In this document: positions 53,537-62,970 of the stretch, piece after piece
Layout of the letters: each line of letters starts with the position of its first letter
Position numbering within the stretch: position 1 is the first letter of the stretch
DNA from: Sutcliffiella halmapala
GTDB lineage: Bacteria > Bacillota > Bacilli > Bacillales > Bacillaceae_I
Length of the DNA: 64,000 nucleotides
Direction of reading: 5' to 3'
NCBI RefSeq assembly: GCF_002019665.1
Contig: NZ_KV917375.1
Span: 969,390 to 1,033,389, forward strand
Made by a program: the position numbers and the translations under genes
The notes under the pieces: generated by a model
Seen by the model: only the letters and a program-made list of their open reading frames with translations
Told to the model about the DNA's origin: nothing
Database searches by the model: none

Positions 53537-54100
53537 TTAAAGAGCAGCTTTTTTAAATCTAATCAGAAGCCTTGTTATCCAATAGGTGATATAGGCTATT
53601 ACTAAATCAAGTATAAAGAGATAGACCTGGTGCATTCCTTTTCGGAAAAATACCAATCCAGAGTATTCCTCAATAGTTGCAAAACCGAAGGCAAACAATG
53701 CGCTTAAAAGAATCGTATATAAATAGAAATTTTTATTGTGATTGGTACAATACTGGTAAAGAAGTAGGAAGCCAACTGGCAGGACGGATGCTGTCATATT
53801 AGATGCATAGGGAAGTATTGGTACAAGAAAATAGGGGTGAATGAACAGATTATTTCTTGCAAGTATCATATCTGCATACGTCCAAAGAATGTGTACAGTA
53901 TAGCCGAAGAAGAATACCTCGAAAATTCTTTTTCTGTCTACGGTAAAATATAGCAAGATTAGCGGTGAGACGAGTAGAGTAAGTACTAGCCAAAATTGCC
54001 AGTTTGTCATATCGGAATATTGTTGCCAATAGGATGAAAATAAAGATCGTAACTCATTATTATGGTGAAATATTTGCTCCCAATACTGGTTGTAATCCAC
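53537..54100 (-). CDS. Multi-pass membrane protein, CBO0543-like
   Basis: A 187-residue protein with about five or six hydrophobic helices and a Trp/Tyr-rich N-terminus (NQYWEQIFHH). The block FATIEEYSGLVFFRKGMHQVY with charged residues in the membrane part recalls CBO0543-type proteins, a poorly known Firmicute family; this link is from memory and unsure. No partner gene is adjacent. Function unknown. Confidence 0.7.
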   Translation of the reverse strand: MDYNQYWEQIFHHNNELRSLFSSYWQQYSDMTNWQFWLVLTLLVSPLILLYFTVDRKRIFEVFFFGYTVHILWTYADMILARNNLFIHPYFLVPILPYASNMTASVLPVGFLLLYQYCTNHNKNFYLYTILLSALFAFGFATIEEYSGLVFFRKGMHQVYLFILDLVIAYITYWITRLLIRFKKAAL

Positions 54101-54200
54101 AATTGCCCCCCTGTATTTGACTTAGACATGACTTTAACGTTTCACGAGGGATCAATTATTATACCATTTTTATCGAGTAGACTATTTTCAGATAGTAAAA

Positions 54201-54290
54201 GGCTGCCTGAAAATAGGTAGGGTATCTGTAAACTCCCTGTTGATTTCTGTGCTAGGCTTTCGCTTTCTGCGGCCGGTCTTGGGGATTTGG
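54201..54290 (+). repeat. Dispersed repeat, copy C
   Basis: Blocks GGCTGCCTGAAAATAGG, AACTCCCTGTTGATTTC, TGTGCTAGGC and TTCGCTTTCTGCGGCCGG occur in the same order as in the copies at 9315 and 35012; the most diverged of the three. Non-coding. Confidence 0.65.
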
Positions 54291-54313
54291 TTAAACATGA
54301 CGTTTAACAGAGC

Positions 54314-54360
54314 AAAGTAAAAACAAGCTTAGAAACACTCTCTAAGCTTGTTTTTACTTT
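54314..54360 (-). terminator. Terminator after the alcohol dehydrogenase gene
   Basis: AAAGTAAAAACAAGCTTAGA pairs with its complement around ACACTC; a 20-bp stem. Confidence 0.87.
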
Positions 54361-54362
54361 GA

Positions 54363-55502
54363 TTAGGGTTTTAAAACAACTTTCACGCATTCATCTTCGT
54401 GATCGTTAAAGATTTTATAAGCTTCATTTGCTTGATGTAAGGGCATTTTATGGGAGACGATTTCAGTTGGATCAAATTCACCGGCTGTAATCATTTCAAA
54501 TAGCTTTGGCATGTAGTGAATAACAGGTGCCTGACCCATTTTTAAGTTAATATTACGTTCGAAGATATTGCCTAAAGGGAACATATTATATTTTGAACCG
54601 TATACACCTGTGAGTTGAACGGTTCCATATTTTCTGATTGAATTTATTGCAATTTCAAACGCACTTAATGTTCCACCTTGAATTTTTAGCTTTTGGCCAA
54701 TTTCTTCAAGAGCAGATTTTTTACCGTCCATGCCGACACAATCAATCACTACATCTGCTCCACCGTTTGTTATTTCTTTAATGTGTAAGCCCATATTTTT
54801 AAATTCGTCAAAGTTGAAAATTTCCACATTGTTCATTTTTTTCGCACGTTGTAGTCTGTAGGGAAGATTATCGACGGCGATGACTCTTTTTGCTCCCTTC
54901 ATCCATGCGAATTTTTGCACCATCAACCCAATTGGGCCACATCCAAGTACGACAACCGTATCATCATTTTTCACACCAGCATTTTCAACGCTCCAATAGG
55001 AAGTAGGAAGCACATCAGACATAAAGAGCAATGCCTCATCTTCGAGTTCTACCGATTCTGGAATAACAAAGGGCATGAAATTACCATAAGGTACACGTAA
55101 GAACTCCGCTTGTCCGCCTGGGTGATTACCATAACGTTCTGTAAATCCGAAATATCCACCTGTGTCAATTTCTGGATTTGGATTGGAATTATCACATTGA
55201 CTTTCTAGTTCGTTTTTACAATAAAAACAGCTTCCACATGAGATGTTGAACGGTATAACTACTCTATCTCCTTTTTTTACCTTTGTAACTTCTGGACCAA
55301 CCTCTTCCACAATCCCCATGGGCTCATGTCCAACAACATAGTCTTTTTCTGCAGGGAGTGCCCCCTGATAAATATGTAAATCTGAGCCGCAAATCGCTGT
55401 AGAGGTAATTCGAACAATAATGTCATCCTTTTTCTGAAGAGTGGCGTCTGGAACTTCTTTTACTTGCATTTCTTTCATGCCTTGGAATGTTACTGCTTTC
55501 AA
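54363..55502 (-). CDS. Zinc-dependent alcohol dehydrogenase
   Basis: A 379-residue medium-chain dehydrogenase. Catalytic zinc site: CGSDLHIYQG and GHEPMGIVEEVG. Structural zinc Cys set: NISCGSCFYCKNELESQCDN. NAD domain: VVLGCGPIGLMVQKFAWMKGAKRV, then D in AVDNLPYRL, which favours NAD. The overall form (YjmD/FdhA-like with a GGAD insertion) matches glutathione-independent formaldehyde dehydrogenase-type proteins, but the substrate is unproven. AGGAGGG precedes ATG. Confidence 0.93.
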   Translation of the reverse strand: MKAVTFQGMKEMQVKEVPDATLQKKDDIIVRITSTAICGSDLHIYQGALPAEKDYVVGHEPMGIVEEVGPEVTKVKKGDRVVIPFNISCGSCFYCKNELESQCDNSNPNPEIDTGGYFGFTERYGNHPGGQAEFLRVPYGNFMPFVIPESVELEDEALLFMSDVLPTSYWSVENAGVKNDDTVVVLGCGPIGLMVQKFAWMKGAKRVIAVDNLPYRLQRAKKMNNVEIFNFDEFKNMGLHIKEITNGGADVVIDCVGMDGKKSALEEIGQKLKIQGGTLSAFEIAINSIRKYGTVQLTGVYGSKYNMFPLGNIFERNINLKMGQAPVIHYMPKLFEMITAGEFDPTEIVSHKMPLHQANEAYKIFNDHEDECVKVVLKP

Positions 55503-55676
55503 TAAGAAACCCTCCTAGTAATTAAATCGTATTTATTTTTATATACCCAATTAGTAGAGAAGTTAGTTATTAAATATTTCAATAAAAACAAAATCAATAA
55601 AGTAGTCTATGTATAATTTAGTATGTTTAACAAAAAATACAATTAAATTATCACAAGCAGAATAGAGGACTCATAA

Positions 55677-56759
55677 ATGAATTTCTCTCGTCTTCAGCTA
55701 TCTTTTGTCATTTTGTTGTTTATTGGGATTTCAAATCATGTCCTAATGCTTCCCCATCTGTTATATGTTGCTAAGCGAGATGCATGGATATGCGTAATAA
55801 TTGCATATCTTATTTTAATTATTTGGGGCAGCTTATTCTATCTAATTCTGTCAAAGAATAAACGCGAAAAATTATTTTCATGGATAAAGATGCGCGCAGG
55901 TAGAGGCGTTTCGATAGCGATTATTTTTTTACTAATTATCTATATTTTGATTATCGCAACTATTTCTTTTTATGATTTTATCATTACAATAAAAATCTAT
56001 TTCTTACCATTAACACCTTCGTGGATCGTAGTGCTTCCTTTTTTATTGCTTTGTGCTTGGGCTGCTAGTAAGAGTTTAAAATCTATCGTGTATATTTCTA
56101 CTATCCTTTTGCCAATGGTATGGATTCTAGGTCATTTTGTCGCCTTTGCTACGATGAATGATAAGGATTATTCTTATTTGCTACCAGTTATGATAAGTGG
56201 TAGCGCCCCGATCATACATGGAACGATTGTTGTATTAGGTGGAAGTGTAGACTTAATTATTCTTCTCTTATTGCAACAACATCTGAAAAAGTCTTTTACT
56301 TTATCTCAAATTATCATTCTAATCACTCTTCTTATGGGGCTTGTTCTAGGGCCAGCTTTGGGATCTCTCTCTGCTTTTGGTCCCAATGTAGCTTCTATTA
56401 TGCGTTTTCCAGCATTTGAGCAATGGAGATTAGTAGAGCTAGGGGAGCATATTTCTCACTTAGATTTTCTTGCTGTTTTCCAATTAATTTCTGGTGCTTC
56501 TGTAAGGGTGGCACTATGTTTATTTTTACTTACAGATTTAATTGAAACTCAGTCAGAGTCTATGAAAAGAAACATATTTATCTTTTTTTCGGTATTCCTT
56601 ATCTTAGTAGGGATAATTCCTATAAGTGATATTTGGATGCAAACAGTAGTAGGTAAGTATTTTTACCCTTCGGTGCTATTGTTCGGGGTTGCTATCACAT
56701 TAGTTTTACTTATCATCAGTTATTTACCAACTAAAAAGAAGGGAGTAAGTAACGTATGA
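55677..56759 (+). CDS. Spore germination permease-like subunit, GerAB family (second operon)
   Basis: A 360-residue membrane protein, about ten helices, GerB type. The N-terminus FSRLQLSFVILLFIGISNHV is shorter in the first loop than the gerB at 38067. First gene of the plus-strand operon. It overlaps gerA by ATGA. The ribosome binding site (GAGGACTC) is moderate. Confidence 0.92.
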   Translation: MNFSRLQLSFVILLFIGISNHVLMLPHLLYVAKRDAWICVIIAYLILIIWGSLFYLILSKNKREKLFSWIKMRAGRGVSIAIIFLLIIYILIIATISFYDFIITIKIYFLPLTPSWIVVLPFLLLCAWAASKSLKSIVYISTILLPMVWILGHFVAFATMNDKDYSYLLPVMISGSAPIIHGTIVVLGGSVDLIILLLLQQHLKKSFTLSQIIILITLLMGLVLGPALGSLSAFGPNVASIMRFPAFEQWRLVELGEHISHLDFLAVFQLISGASVRVALCLFLLTDLIETQSESMKRNIFIFFSVFLILVGIIPISDIWMQTVVGKYFYPSVLLFGVAITLVLLIISYLPTKKKGVSNV

Positions 56760-58216
56760 ATAGAATTACTCCACCATCTCAAGAGTTAGTAAATATTGAA
56801 CAAATTTTTCAAAATGGAAGTCTTTCAGGGGATGAAATAAAACATTTTTTTCATCCTTATGCAGACATTCATTTTTTTGAGTTGGAAGATGAATACAGTA
56901 ATTTCACCGTGTTTTACTGTGAGGGTATGACTGATACTGGGCAATTAAATGAATTCTTTCATCCTATTATGGACTACATAACTTGTCGTAGTCTGAAATC
57001 TAACAAGGAAAAAGGTGTTCCACCAGTAATTCATATCCATCACATGAATGAAGTCGTCGAAAAAATTTTTTCAGGGTTTTTGCTTATTTTTAAGGAAGAA
57101 GAACGCTTCTTTTATGCATTTGATATTTCTAAAATTCCACAAAGAGATACAGCTGAATCCAATACTGAAATATCAATAAAAGGTCCTAAAGATGGCTTTA
57201 CAGAAGAAATCCATGTTAACACCTCTTTAATTAGGAAGAGATTGAAAACAGAGCATTTATACAACGAAACCTTCGTAGTAGGTTCACTAAGTAAGACGAA
57301 AATTTCCCTTCTTTATCTTAAACATAAAGTAGATCTAGAAAGTATTAAGGAAGTACGAAGCCGCTTAGAAAATATTCAAACAGAGAGTATTATTAGTAGT
57401 GGGCAGTTAGAACAGTGGTTATCAGATCGAACGTTTTCCTTGTTTCCACTTTTTGATTATATTGGTCGGCCGGATTTTGCGATTGAATGTATGTTGCGAG
57501 GAAGATTTATTATTGTAGTGGATGGTTCTCCAATGGTTTTAATTGGCCCAAATAATATTTTTGTATTGTTGAAATCCCCTGAAGACATCCATTTTCCCTA
57601 TCATACTGTTGCTTTTCAAAGAATCCTTAGAATTATCGGGTTATTGATTGCGATTTTATTACCGGGTTTTTGGATAGCAATTGCTTCTGTAAATATAGAT
57701 CAGCTCCCATTCCAGTTGTTGGCAACGGTAGTGCTTTCTAGACATGGTTTGCCCTTTCCATTAGCAATAGAGGCTTTCATTATCCTTGGGCTCTTTGAAT
57801 TGTTGAGAGAGGCTGGGGTTCGTATGCCTAAAGCAGTAGGACAAACAGTTGCTATTGTTGGAGGACTTATTATTGGGGATGCAGCTATTCGAGCGGGATT
57901 AGCCTCTGCAACTATGATTGTTGTCATTGCACTTACAGCCGTTGCCACTTTTTCATTAGTGAATCAGTCATTGTCGGGAACTGTTAGTATCTTACGCATT
58001 TATACGATGATATTGACAGCATTTCTAGGTATATATGGCTTATTTCTTAGCTTATATAGCATCCTTATTTATCTATCACGTTTAGAATCGTTTAAGGTTG
58101 CCTACCTTGAACCAATAGCGTCTCTAAATTTCAAAGAATTTCTTTCTGCGCTGTTAGTTGATCCAATAAAACGTCGAAAGTTTACAGCCCGAATACTTCA
58201 GAAGGGGAGAAAATAA
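56756..58216 (+). CDS. Spore germination protein, GerAA family (second operon)
   Basis: A 486-residue GerA-type subunit, shorter at the N-terminus than the one at 39196. Family blocks: LRGRFIIVVDGSPMVLIGP and MPKAVGQTVAIVGGLIIGDAAIRAG. The soluble domain covers about 20-275, then the membrane part. Translation is coupled to gerB and it ends directly at the gerC start. Confidence 0.93.
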   Translation: MNRITPPSQELVNIEQIFQNGSLSGDEIKHFFHPYADIHFFELEDEYSNFTVFYCEGMTDTGQLNEFFHPIMDYITCRSLKSNKEKGVPPVIHIHHMNEVVEKIFSGFLLIFKEEERFFYAFDISKIPQRDTAESNTEISIKGPKDGFTEEIHVNTSLIRKRLKTEHLYNETFVVGSLSKTKISLLYLKHKVDLESIKEVRSRLENIQTESIISSGQLEQWLSDRTFSLFPLFDYIGRPDFAIECMLRGRFIIVVDGSPMVLIGPNNIFVLLKSPEDIHFPYHTVAFQRILRIIGLLIAILLPGFWIAIASVNIDQLPFQLLATVVLSRHGLPFPLAIEAFIILGLFELLREAGVRMPKAVGQTVAIVGGLIIGDAAIRAGLASATMIVVIALTAVATFSLVNQSLSGTVSILRIYTMILTAFLGIYGLFLSLYSILIYLSRLESFKVAYLEPIASLNFKEFLSALLVDPIKRRKFTARILQKGRK

Positions 58217-59389
58217 ATGAAAAATATCTCTAAAATCATTCTTTATTTTAGCATTTTCACTCTCCTCCTCCTTCTAACTAGTTGCGGAGATATAAAAGAG
58301 ATTCATCAGTTAAGTTATGTCACAGCTGTTGGTGTCGATTATAAAGATAATCAGTACCACGGTTATCTTCAAATGATGGGGTTTGATACACAAAGTAAAG
58401 ATGGTGGTGGTGGAGAACCAAAAGTATGGGTTTCCGAAACTATTGGTGACACCTTTGATGCAGCGCTCTCAGAAGCCTATAATACGGCACAGGATAGAAT
58501 TCTTTGGGCACATGTAAATGCGATTGTTCTAAGTGAATCAGCTATACAAGAGGGGTTCCAAAAGGTATTTGATGTGTTAACGAGATATTATGAATTGCGG
58601 CTAACACCATGGATATTCGGAACATCGGATCCAATAGATGAGATTTTTTCTACTCAGAGTTTCTTTAACCAGTCTGCATTGGAAACAATTCTTCATCAAC
58701 CAACTGGGACCTTTAAACAAAGTTCTAAGATTAGACCTTTAAATTTACAAAAATTCGCAAGGGAATTATATGAACCTACTATGACAACCTATGTTCCTTC
58801 TTTAAAAGTGAATGCAAGCCACTGGAAAGTAAATATGGAAACTGATCCGAAATTATCTGTAAACGGAGGATTTTTCATTCAAAATGAACTTTATAAAGGC
58901 TTTTATACATTAGACGAATTAAAAGGGTTGCAGTGGATTGCACCTGAAACAAAGCGTGCTTCAATCGTTGTGCCAGATGAGCAGCAGTCTGGAATAATAG
59001 TGGTGATTGAAGATTTGAAGGTGAATATCGAAACAAATTCAAATGAGCAACATACTCCTAAATTCAGTGTTCATATGAAGCTAAAAGGATTTGTTTCGAA
59101 TCGTAATGACAATCATATTGTAAAACTCAAAGCTATGGAAGAAGCGATAAAGAAAAGTATTACGAAGGAAGTGAATGAGTTATATGAACTAGGGCTAAAA
59201 AAGGGCACGGATTTTCTATGTATCGAGCATGTATTATATAGAGAGCATAACAAAAAGTGGTTAGAATTATCCGAGCGTGATGAGGTGGTACTTCAAGCAG
59301 GCGCATTAGAAAATGTTAGTGTTGAAGTAAATATTGAACACACAGGTGCTATTAAAAATAGATCATTAAATTTATGGTTATCTGAATGA
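58217..59389 (+). CDS. Spore germination lipoprotein, Ger(x)C family (second operon)
   Basis: A 390-residue protein. Signal peptide with lipobox LTSC (C24), then EIHQLSYVTAVGVDYKDNQYHG of the N-terminal domain. Starts at the base after the gerA stop. With the two upstream genes it makes a complete second receptor. Confidence 0.93.
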   Translation: MKNISKIILYFSIFTLLLLLTSCGDIKEIHQLSYVTAVGVDYKDNQYHGYLQMMGFDTQSKDGGGGEPKVWVSETIGDTFDAALSEAYNTAQDRILWAHVNAIVLSESAIQEGFQKVFDVLTRYYELRLTPWIFGTSDPIDEIFSTQSFFNQSALETILHQPTGTFKQSSKIRPLNLQKFARELYEPTMTTYVPSLKVNASHWKVNMETDPKLSVNGGFFIQNELYKGFYTLDELKGLQWIAPETKRASIVVPDEQQSGIIVVIEDLKVNIETNSNEQHTPKFSVHMKLKGFVSNRNDNHIVKLKAMEEAIKKSITKEVNELYELGLKKGTDFLCIEHVLYREHNKKWLELSERDEVVLQAGALENVSVEVNIEHTGAIKNRSLNLWLSE

Positions 59390-59402
59390 AAGAGACAGCC
59401 AA

Positions 59403-59428
59403 AAATCCCCTGGGTAACAAGGGGATTT
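59403..59428 (+). terminator. Terminator after the second ger operon
   Basis: AAATCCCCT pairs with AGGGGATTT around GGGTAACA; the tail CAACATTTT is only partly T. Confidence 0.65.
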
Positions 59429-59572
59429 CAACATTTTATAAGTTCTTTTTTAATAATACTTAGGTTCTAGACATTCTTTTTACAGCTATTGGATAAATCT
59501 ATAAGGGGATTTTATAGGAGAATTCATATTTATTGCTAATATAGAAAAGAATATTTATGAGGTGAAAATAAA

Positions 59573-60577
59573 ATGAGTAAGGATAATTTAAAACTCACAT
59601 CTTCCGAAATAGGTACATTGTGGGGATCATATGTAAATGGAACAATGATTGATATAGTAAATAGATATATGGTAACTATTATTGAAGATGAAACAATTAA
59701 AAATATCTTTGAGGAAGCCATAAAAATGTTCGAAAACCAAAAGAATCAAATAGTAACTTTTTTGGAGAACGAAGGATTTCCTGTACCTATTGGATTTACA
59801 GAATATGATCTTAATAAGGGTGCCGAGAGATTGTTCACTGACATCTTTTGTTTAAATTATTTACATATCATGACCTTACACGGTTTGACGGGACACTCCA
59901 CTTCACTAGCTGTATCTGTCAGAGAGGATTTAAGATTTTTTTATGATTCATGTGATAATGATGGTAAAAGAATGTATCATCAAACAATTGATTTATTACT
60001 TGAGAAAGGAAGTTTTCAGAGAGACCCTTTGTTTTATCCAGCCAAGAACCCTGAATTTATAACTAGTAAAGATTTTACCGATGGATATTTTGGAAAGGGG
60101 AGACGTTTATCTGCAATAGAAATCATTAGTATTTCTTTCAATCTTAAAAAAACTATCATGGCTAAGACTCTTTCTATTGCATTCAGTCAAGTCGCTCAAA
60201 CAAAGGAAGTAAGGGGATTTTTAGAGGATTCGGAGAAAACGTCTGATAAACAAATACAAGTATTTTCAAAAATAATGCACGCAGACAATTTACCAATTCC
60301 TAAGTCGTGGGAAACTGAAGTGACAATGTCTACCGATTCTCCTTTTTCCGAAAAATTATTATTGTATCATATTGGTTTTTTATTTCAAACTGCTCAGGCT
60401 TATAATGGGACAGGATTAGCATCTGCTATGAGAACAGACCTTGTAATGACTTACGAAAGCGTGATTCTTAAGAATCTAACAGTTACTAAAAAATGGTATA
60501 ATATAATGGTGAAAAATAAATGGCTAGAACAGCCACCACTTGCTCCTAATAGAAAAGAAATTGCAAGAGAAAAATAA
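59573..60577 (+). CDS. DUF3231 family protein
   Basis: A 334-residue protein of the DUF3231 family seen in spore formers. Two alike helical halves, each beginning with a motif LTSSEIGTLWGSYVNGT or LSAIEIISISFNLKKT-like; residues about 10-165 and 185-320. It has no membrane segment. The tandem ferritin-like/helical-bundle design is typical. Function unknown. ATG follows GAGGTG. It may be transcribed alone; a terminator stands at 60836. Confidence 0.82.
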   Translation: MSKDNLKLTSSEIGTLWGSYVNGTMIDIVNRYMVTIIEDETIKNIFEEAIKMFENQKNQIVTFLENEGFPVPIGFTEYDLNKGAERLFTDIFCLNYLHIMTLHGLTGHSTSLAVSVREDLRFFYDSCDNDGKRMYHQTIDLLLEKGSFQRDPLFYPAKNPEFITSKDFTDGYFGKGRRLSAIEIISISFNLKKTIMAKTLSIAFSQVAQTKEVRGFLEDSEKTSDKQIQVFSKIMHADNLPIPKSWETEVTMSTDSPFSEKLLLYHIGFLFQTAQAYNGTGLASAMRTDLVMTYESVILKNLTVTKKWYNIMVKNKWLEQPPLAPNRKEIAREK

Positions 60578-60835
60578 TAAGTTTATAAATGAGTGACTAA
60601 GGATTGCTTTGAAAAATTATTATCTAGCATCGCACTACCAAGGTTTGGGTAGGTTTAAAATCAAAAATATTTAAATGGTAGAATTTTATTGGTTTTTGAA
60701 TTTGTGATTAATGTACAAGTAAATTTTAATCAGGTCATACTTTTAAGTTTACATAGTGAAATTAGTGAAGCAGTTAAACTTGCAGATTATCAGTGATTTA
60801 TGTTTTATCCTTGTTTGTACTTAAACTATACTTAT
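60578..60835. other. Intergenic AT-rich region after the DUF3231 gene
   Basis: About 258 bases without a gene, repeat or clear signal before the terminator at 60836. A further gap (60873-61051) also holds nothing I can name. Confidence 0.4.
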
Positions 60836-60872
60836 AAAAAAACATCCCTTATTTTAAAGGGGTGTTTTTTTT
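60836..60872 (+). terminator. Terminator hairpin
   Basis: AAAAAACATCCCTT pairs with AAGGGGTGTTTTTT; far from the DUF3231 stop (260 bases). Confidence 0.78.
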
Positions 60873-61051
60873 GGCCAGCCTGAAGAACCTCCGAATTATC
60901 CATGTGGAGTTTAAGATAATATCCAATTTTCTTATAGAAGCAAGAAAGCTTGCCAAGTTAGTACTAATGGAATCGGCCTAAGATATTACAATATATTAGT
61001 AATTAGCTAATCGAAACATCACCATAGCCAATAATTAATATGAATCCAAAT

Positions 61052-61089
61052 AAAAAAATCCCTAGAAACCTTGTGGGCTCTAAGGATTG
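61052..61089 (-). terminator. Terminator after tRNA-Ala
   Basis: On the minus strand AATCCTTAGA pairs with TCTAGGGATT around about 12 bases, then TTTTTTT. Confidence 0.82.
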
Positions 61090-61095
61090 TATATA

Positions 61096-61168
61096 TGGAG
61101 CATAGCGGGATCGAACCGCTGACCTTTTGGCTGCCAGCCAAACGCTCTCCCAGCTGAGCTAATGCCCC
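61096..61168 (-). tRNA. tRNA-Ala (anticodon GGC)
   Basis: A 73-base cloverleaf on the minus strand. Acceptor GGGGCAT pairs with ATGCTCC (one G-U). D arm GCTCAGCTGGGAGAGC, anticodon arm TTTGG-CTGGCAG-CCAAA with U33, GGC at 34-36 and A37, T arm AGCGG-TTCGATC-CCGCT. The CCA end is not encoded. It stands alone, not in an rRNA or tRNA cluster, and reads GCC/GCU codons. Confidence 0.96.
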
Positions 61169-61229
61169 GTTGAAACTGAATTTATTTTACCAAAAAATCT
61201 TTCTTTTGCAAATACTTTTCAAGAGAATT

Positions 61230-61931
61230 TTAGTCCAGGTTTTCCACTTCGGCCTGAATGACGCCGTTTAGCGTTTTGATTTGGTAGTACACGTCTGTAG
61301 TGTAGATGCTCTTTTTTGTTGTAATGATGCAGTTTAAGACGATATCACTTTTTTCTTCTTTCACCTTTACTCTTTTCACATTTAAGTTTTTTTCATGGAT
61401 TTCCTTCATTAATTGAGTTAAATCTATTTCTTTTTCTATGAATATCTTTACTTTTAATTCTTTTTCCTTCAGTTTTTTTGGTCCGATTGCATCGAAAAGC
61501 GATGGAATTGCTTTTACACCGAAAATAATAAAAATCATGCCGAATAGTGCTTCGATGAAGAACCCTGCTCCAATAGTAATTCCAATTGCTGCGGATGCGA
61601 GTACTAAAGCTGCGGTTGTTAATCCCGAAATAGCTTCATTACTTCTTCTTAATATAACTCCTGCTCCTAAAAATCCAATTCCACTAATTACATAGGAAGG
61701 AATTCGCCCCGGGTCCATTGGACGAGAATATTCTTTGGAGTAAAGGAAGGCGGACTCATAAGACACAATGGTTAGCAAACAAGCCATAACAGAAACAATG
61801 ACACATGTTTTTAATCCTAAAGGTTTTCCTTTGAGTTCCCTTTCTAAACCGATAATTACTCCAGCTACAGTTGCAAAACTAAGTTTTATCACAAAATCAT
61901 ATTCAGCTACTAAGTTTAAAAAAATTTGCAT
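61230..61931 (-). CDS. MgtC/SapB family membrane protein
   Basis: A 233-residue protein; ATG 61931 follows GAGGAGGGG. Four to five membrane helices with the MgtC motif GLERELKGKPLGLKTCVIV and YVISGIGFLGAGVIL, then a C-terminal cytoplasmic ACT-like part (residues about 150-233). Relatives affect Mg2+ limitation growth or ATP synthase in pathogens; in Bacillus the role is unknown. Confidence 0.92.
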   Translation of the reverse strand: MQIFLNLVAEYDFVIKLSFATVAGVIIGLERELKGKPLGLKTCVIVSVMACLLTIVSYESAFLYSKEYSRPMDPGRIPSYVISGIGFLGAGVILRRSNEAISGLTTAALVLASAAIGITIGAGFFIEALFGMIFIIFGVKAIPSLFDAIGPKKLKEKELKVKIFIEKEIDLTQLMKEIHEKNLNVKRVKVKEEKSDIVLNCIITTKKSIYTTDVYYQIKTLNGVIQAEVENLD

Positions 61932-62058
61932 TTGGCCCCTCCTCAATCTGTATGTAAAAAAACTATAATTAAAAAGAAATGGTTAGAAAATTATAGCAAT
62001 ATTCTGTACAATTATAAAGTATAACTTTTGATAACTGACAACGACGAGGAGTATGGAA

Positions 62059-62970
62059 ATGAAAAAATATTTTAATCCATATGTGGCGTTAGCAATCGGT
62101 GTTATTTCCGTATCCACATCCGCCATATTTGTAAAATTAACAGATGCCCCTGCGGGAGTCGTCGCATTTTATCGACTTCTTTTCTCTGTGTTACTAATCC
62201 TACCAATTTTCTTATATAAGTATGTAGGAGAACTTAAGGCAATTACGAGAAGAGATTGGATCTCTTCCATAATAGCTGGTATCTTTTTAGCTTTTCATTT
62301 TATTTTATGGTTTGAGTCTCTTAACTATACAAGCGTTGCAAGTTCGACAGTGTTAGTAACATTGCAACCGTTATTTGCTTTTATAGGGACTTATTTATTC
62401 TTCCAAGAAAAGCTTAGTGCCAGGTCGATAACAAGTGGAGTGATTGCTATTATCGGTAGTGTGATTATTAGTTGGGGCGACTTTCGTATAAGTGGGATGG
62501 CTCTTTATGGGGATATGTTGGCCTTGGTAGCATGTGCATTAGTTACGGCTTATTTATTATTTGGACAAGATGTACGAAAGCGGCTTTCTTTAATTACTTA
62601 CACCTTCTTGGTATATGGCGTTAGTACGATTACCTTGTTGTTATATGTATTAGTGCTAGGAGACCCACTAACTGGTTATGCACAATCAGACTGGATGTGG
62701 TTTCTGTTACTTGCCATCATACCAACCTTACTTGGTCATTCGCTTTTTAATTGGGCTTTAAAATATATTAGTACAAACGTCATATCGATGAGCATTTTAT
62801 TCGAGCCAGTAGGTGCAGTTATTCTTGCCTATTTTGTTTTGAATGAATGGATTACCTGGACTCAATTTACCGGAGGCTTGTTAGTGATGCTAAGTGTTGC
62901 CTTTTTTCTAAGGGATAATCGAAATACAAAACAAGAGCAGGTATGGACGGAAGGGGAGGAAATACGATGA
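62059..62970 (+). CDS. EamA family (DMT) transporter
   Basis: A 303-residue protein with ten membrane helices in two EamA repeats (first ending near FLFFQEK, second near VLNEWITWTQFTGGL). ATG 62059 is better spaced from GAGGAG than the ATG at 62053. It is a drug/metabolite superfamily carrier with unknown substrate. The stop overlaps the GNAT start (ATGA). Confidence 0.92.
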   Translation: MKKYFNPYVALAIGVISVSTSAIFVKLTDAPAGVVAFYRLLFSVLLILPIFLYKYVGELKAITRRDWISSIIAGIFLAFHFILWFESLNYTSVASSTVLVTLQPLFAFIGTYLFFQEKLSARSITSGVIAIIGSVIISWGDFRISGMALYGDMLALVACALVTAYLLFGQDVRKRLSLITYTFLVYGVSTITLLLYVLVLGDPLTGYAQSDWMWFLLLAIIPTLLGHSLFNWALKYISTNVISMSILFEPVGAVILAYFVLNEWITWTQFTGGLLVMLSVAFFLRDNRNTKQEQVWTEGEEIR

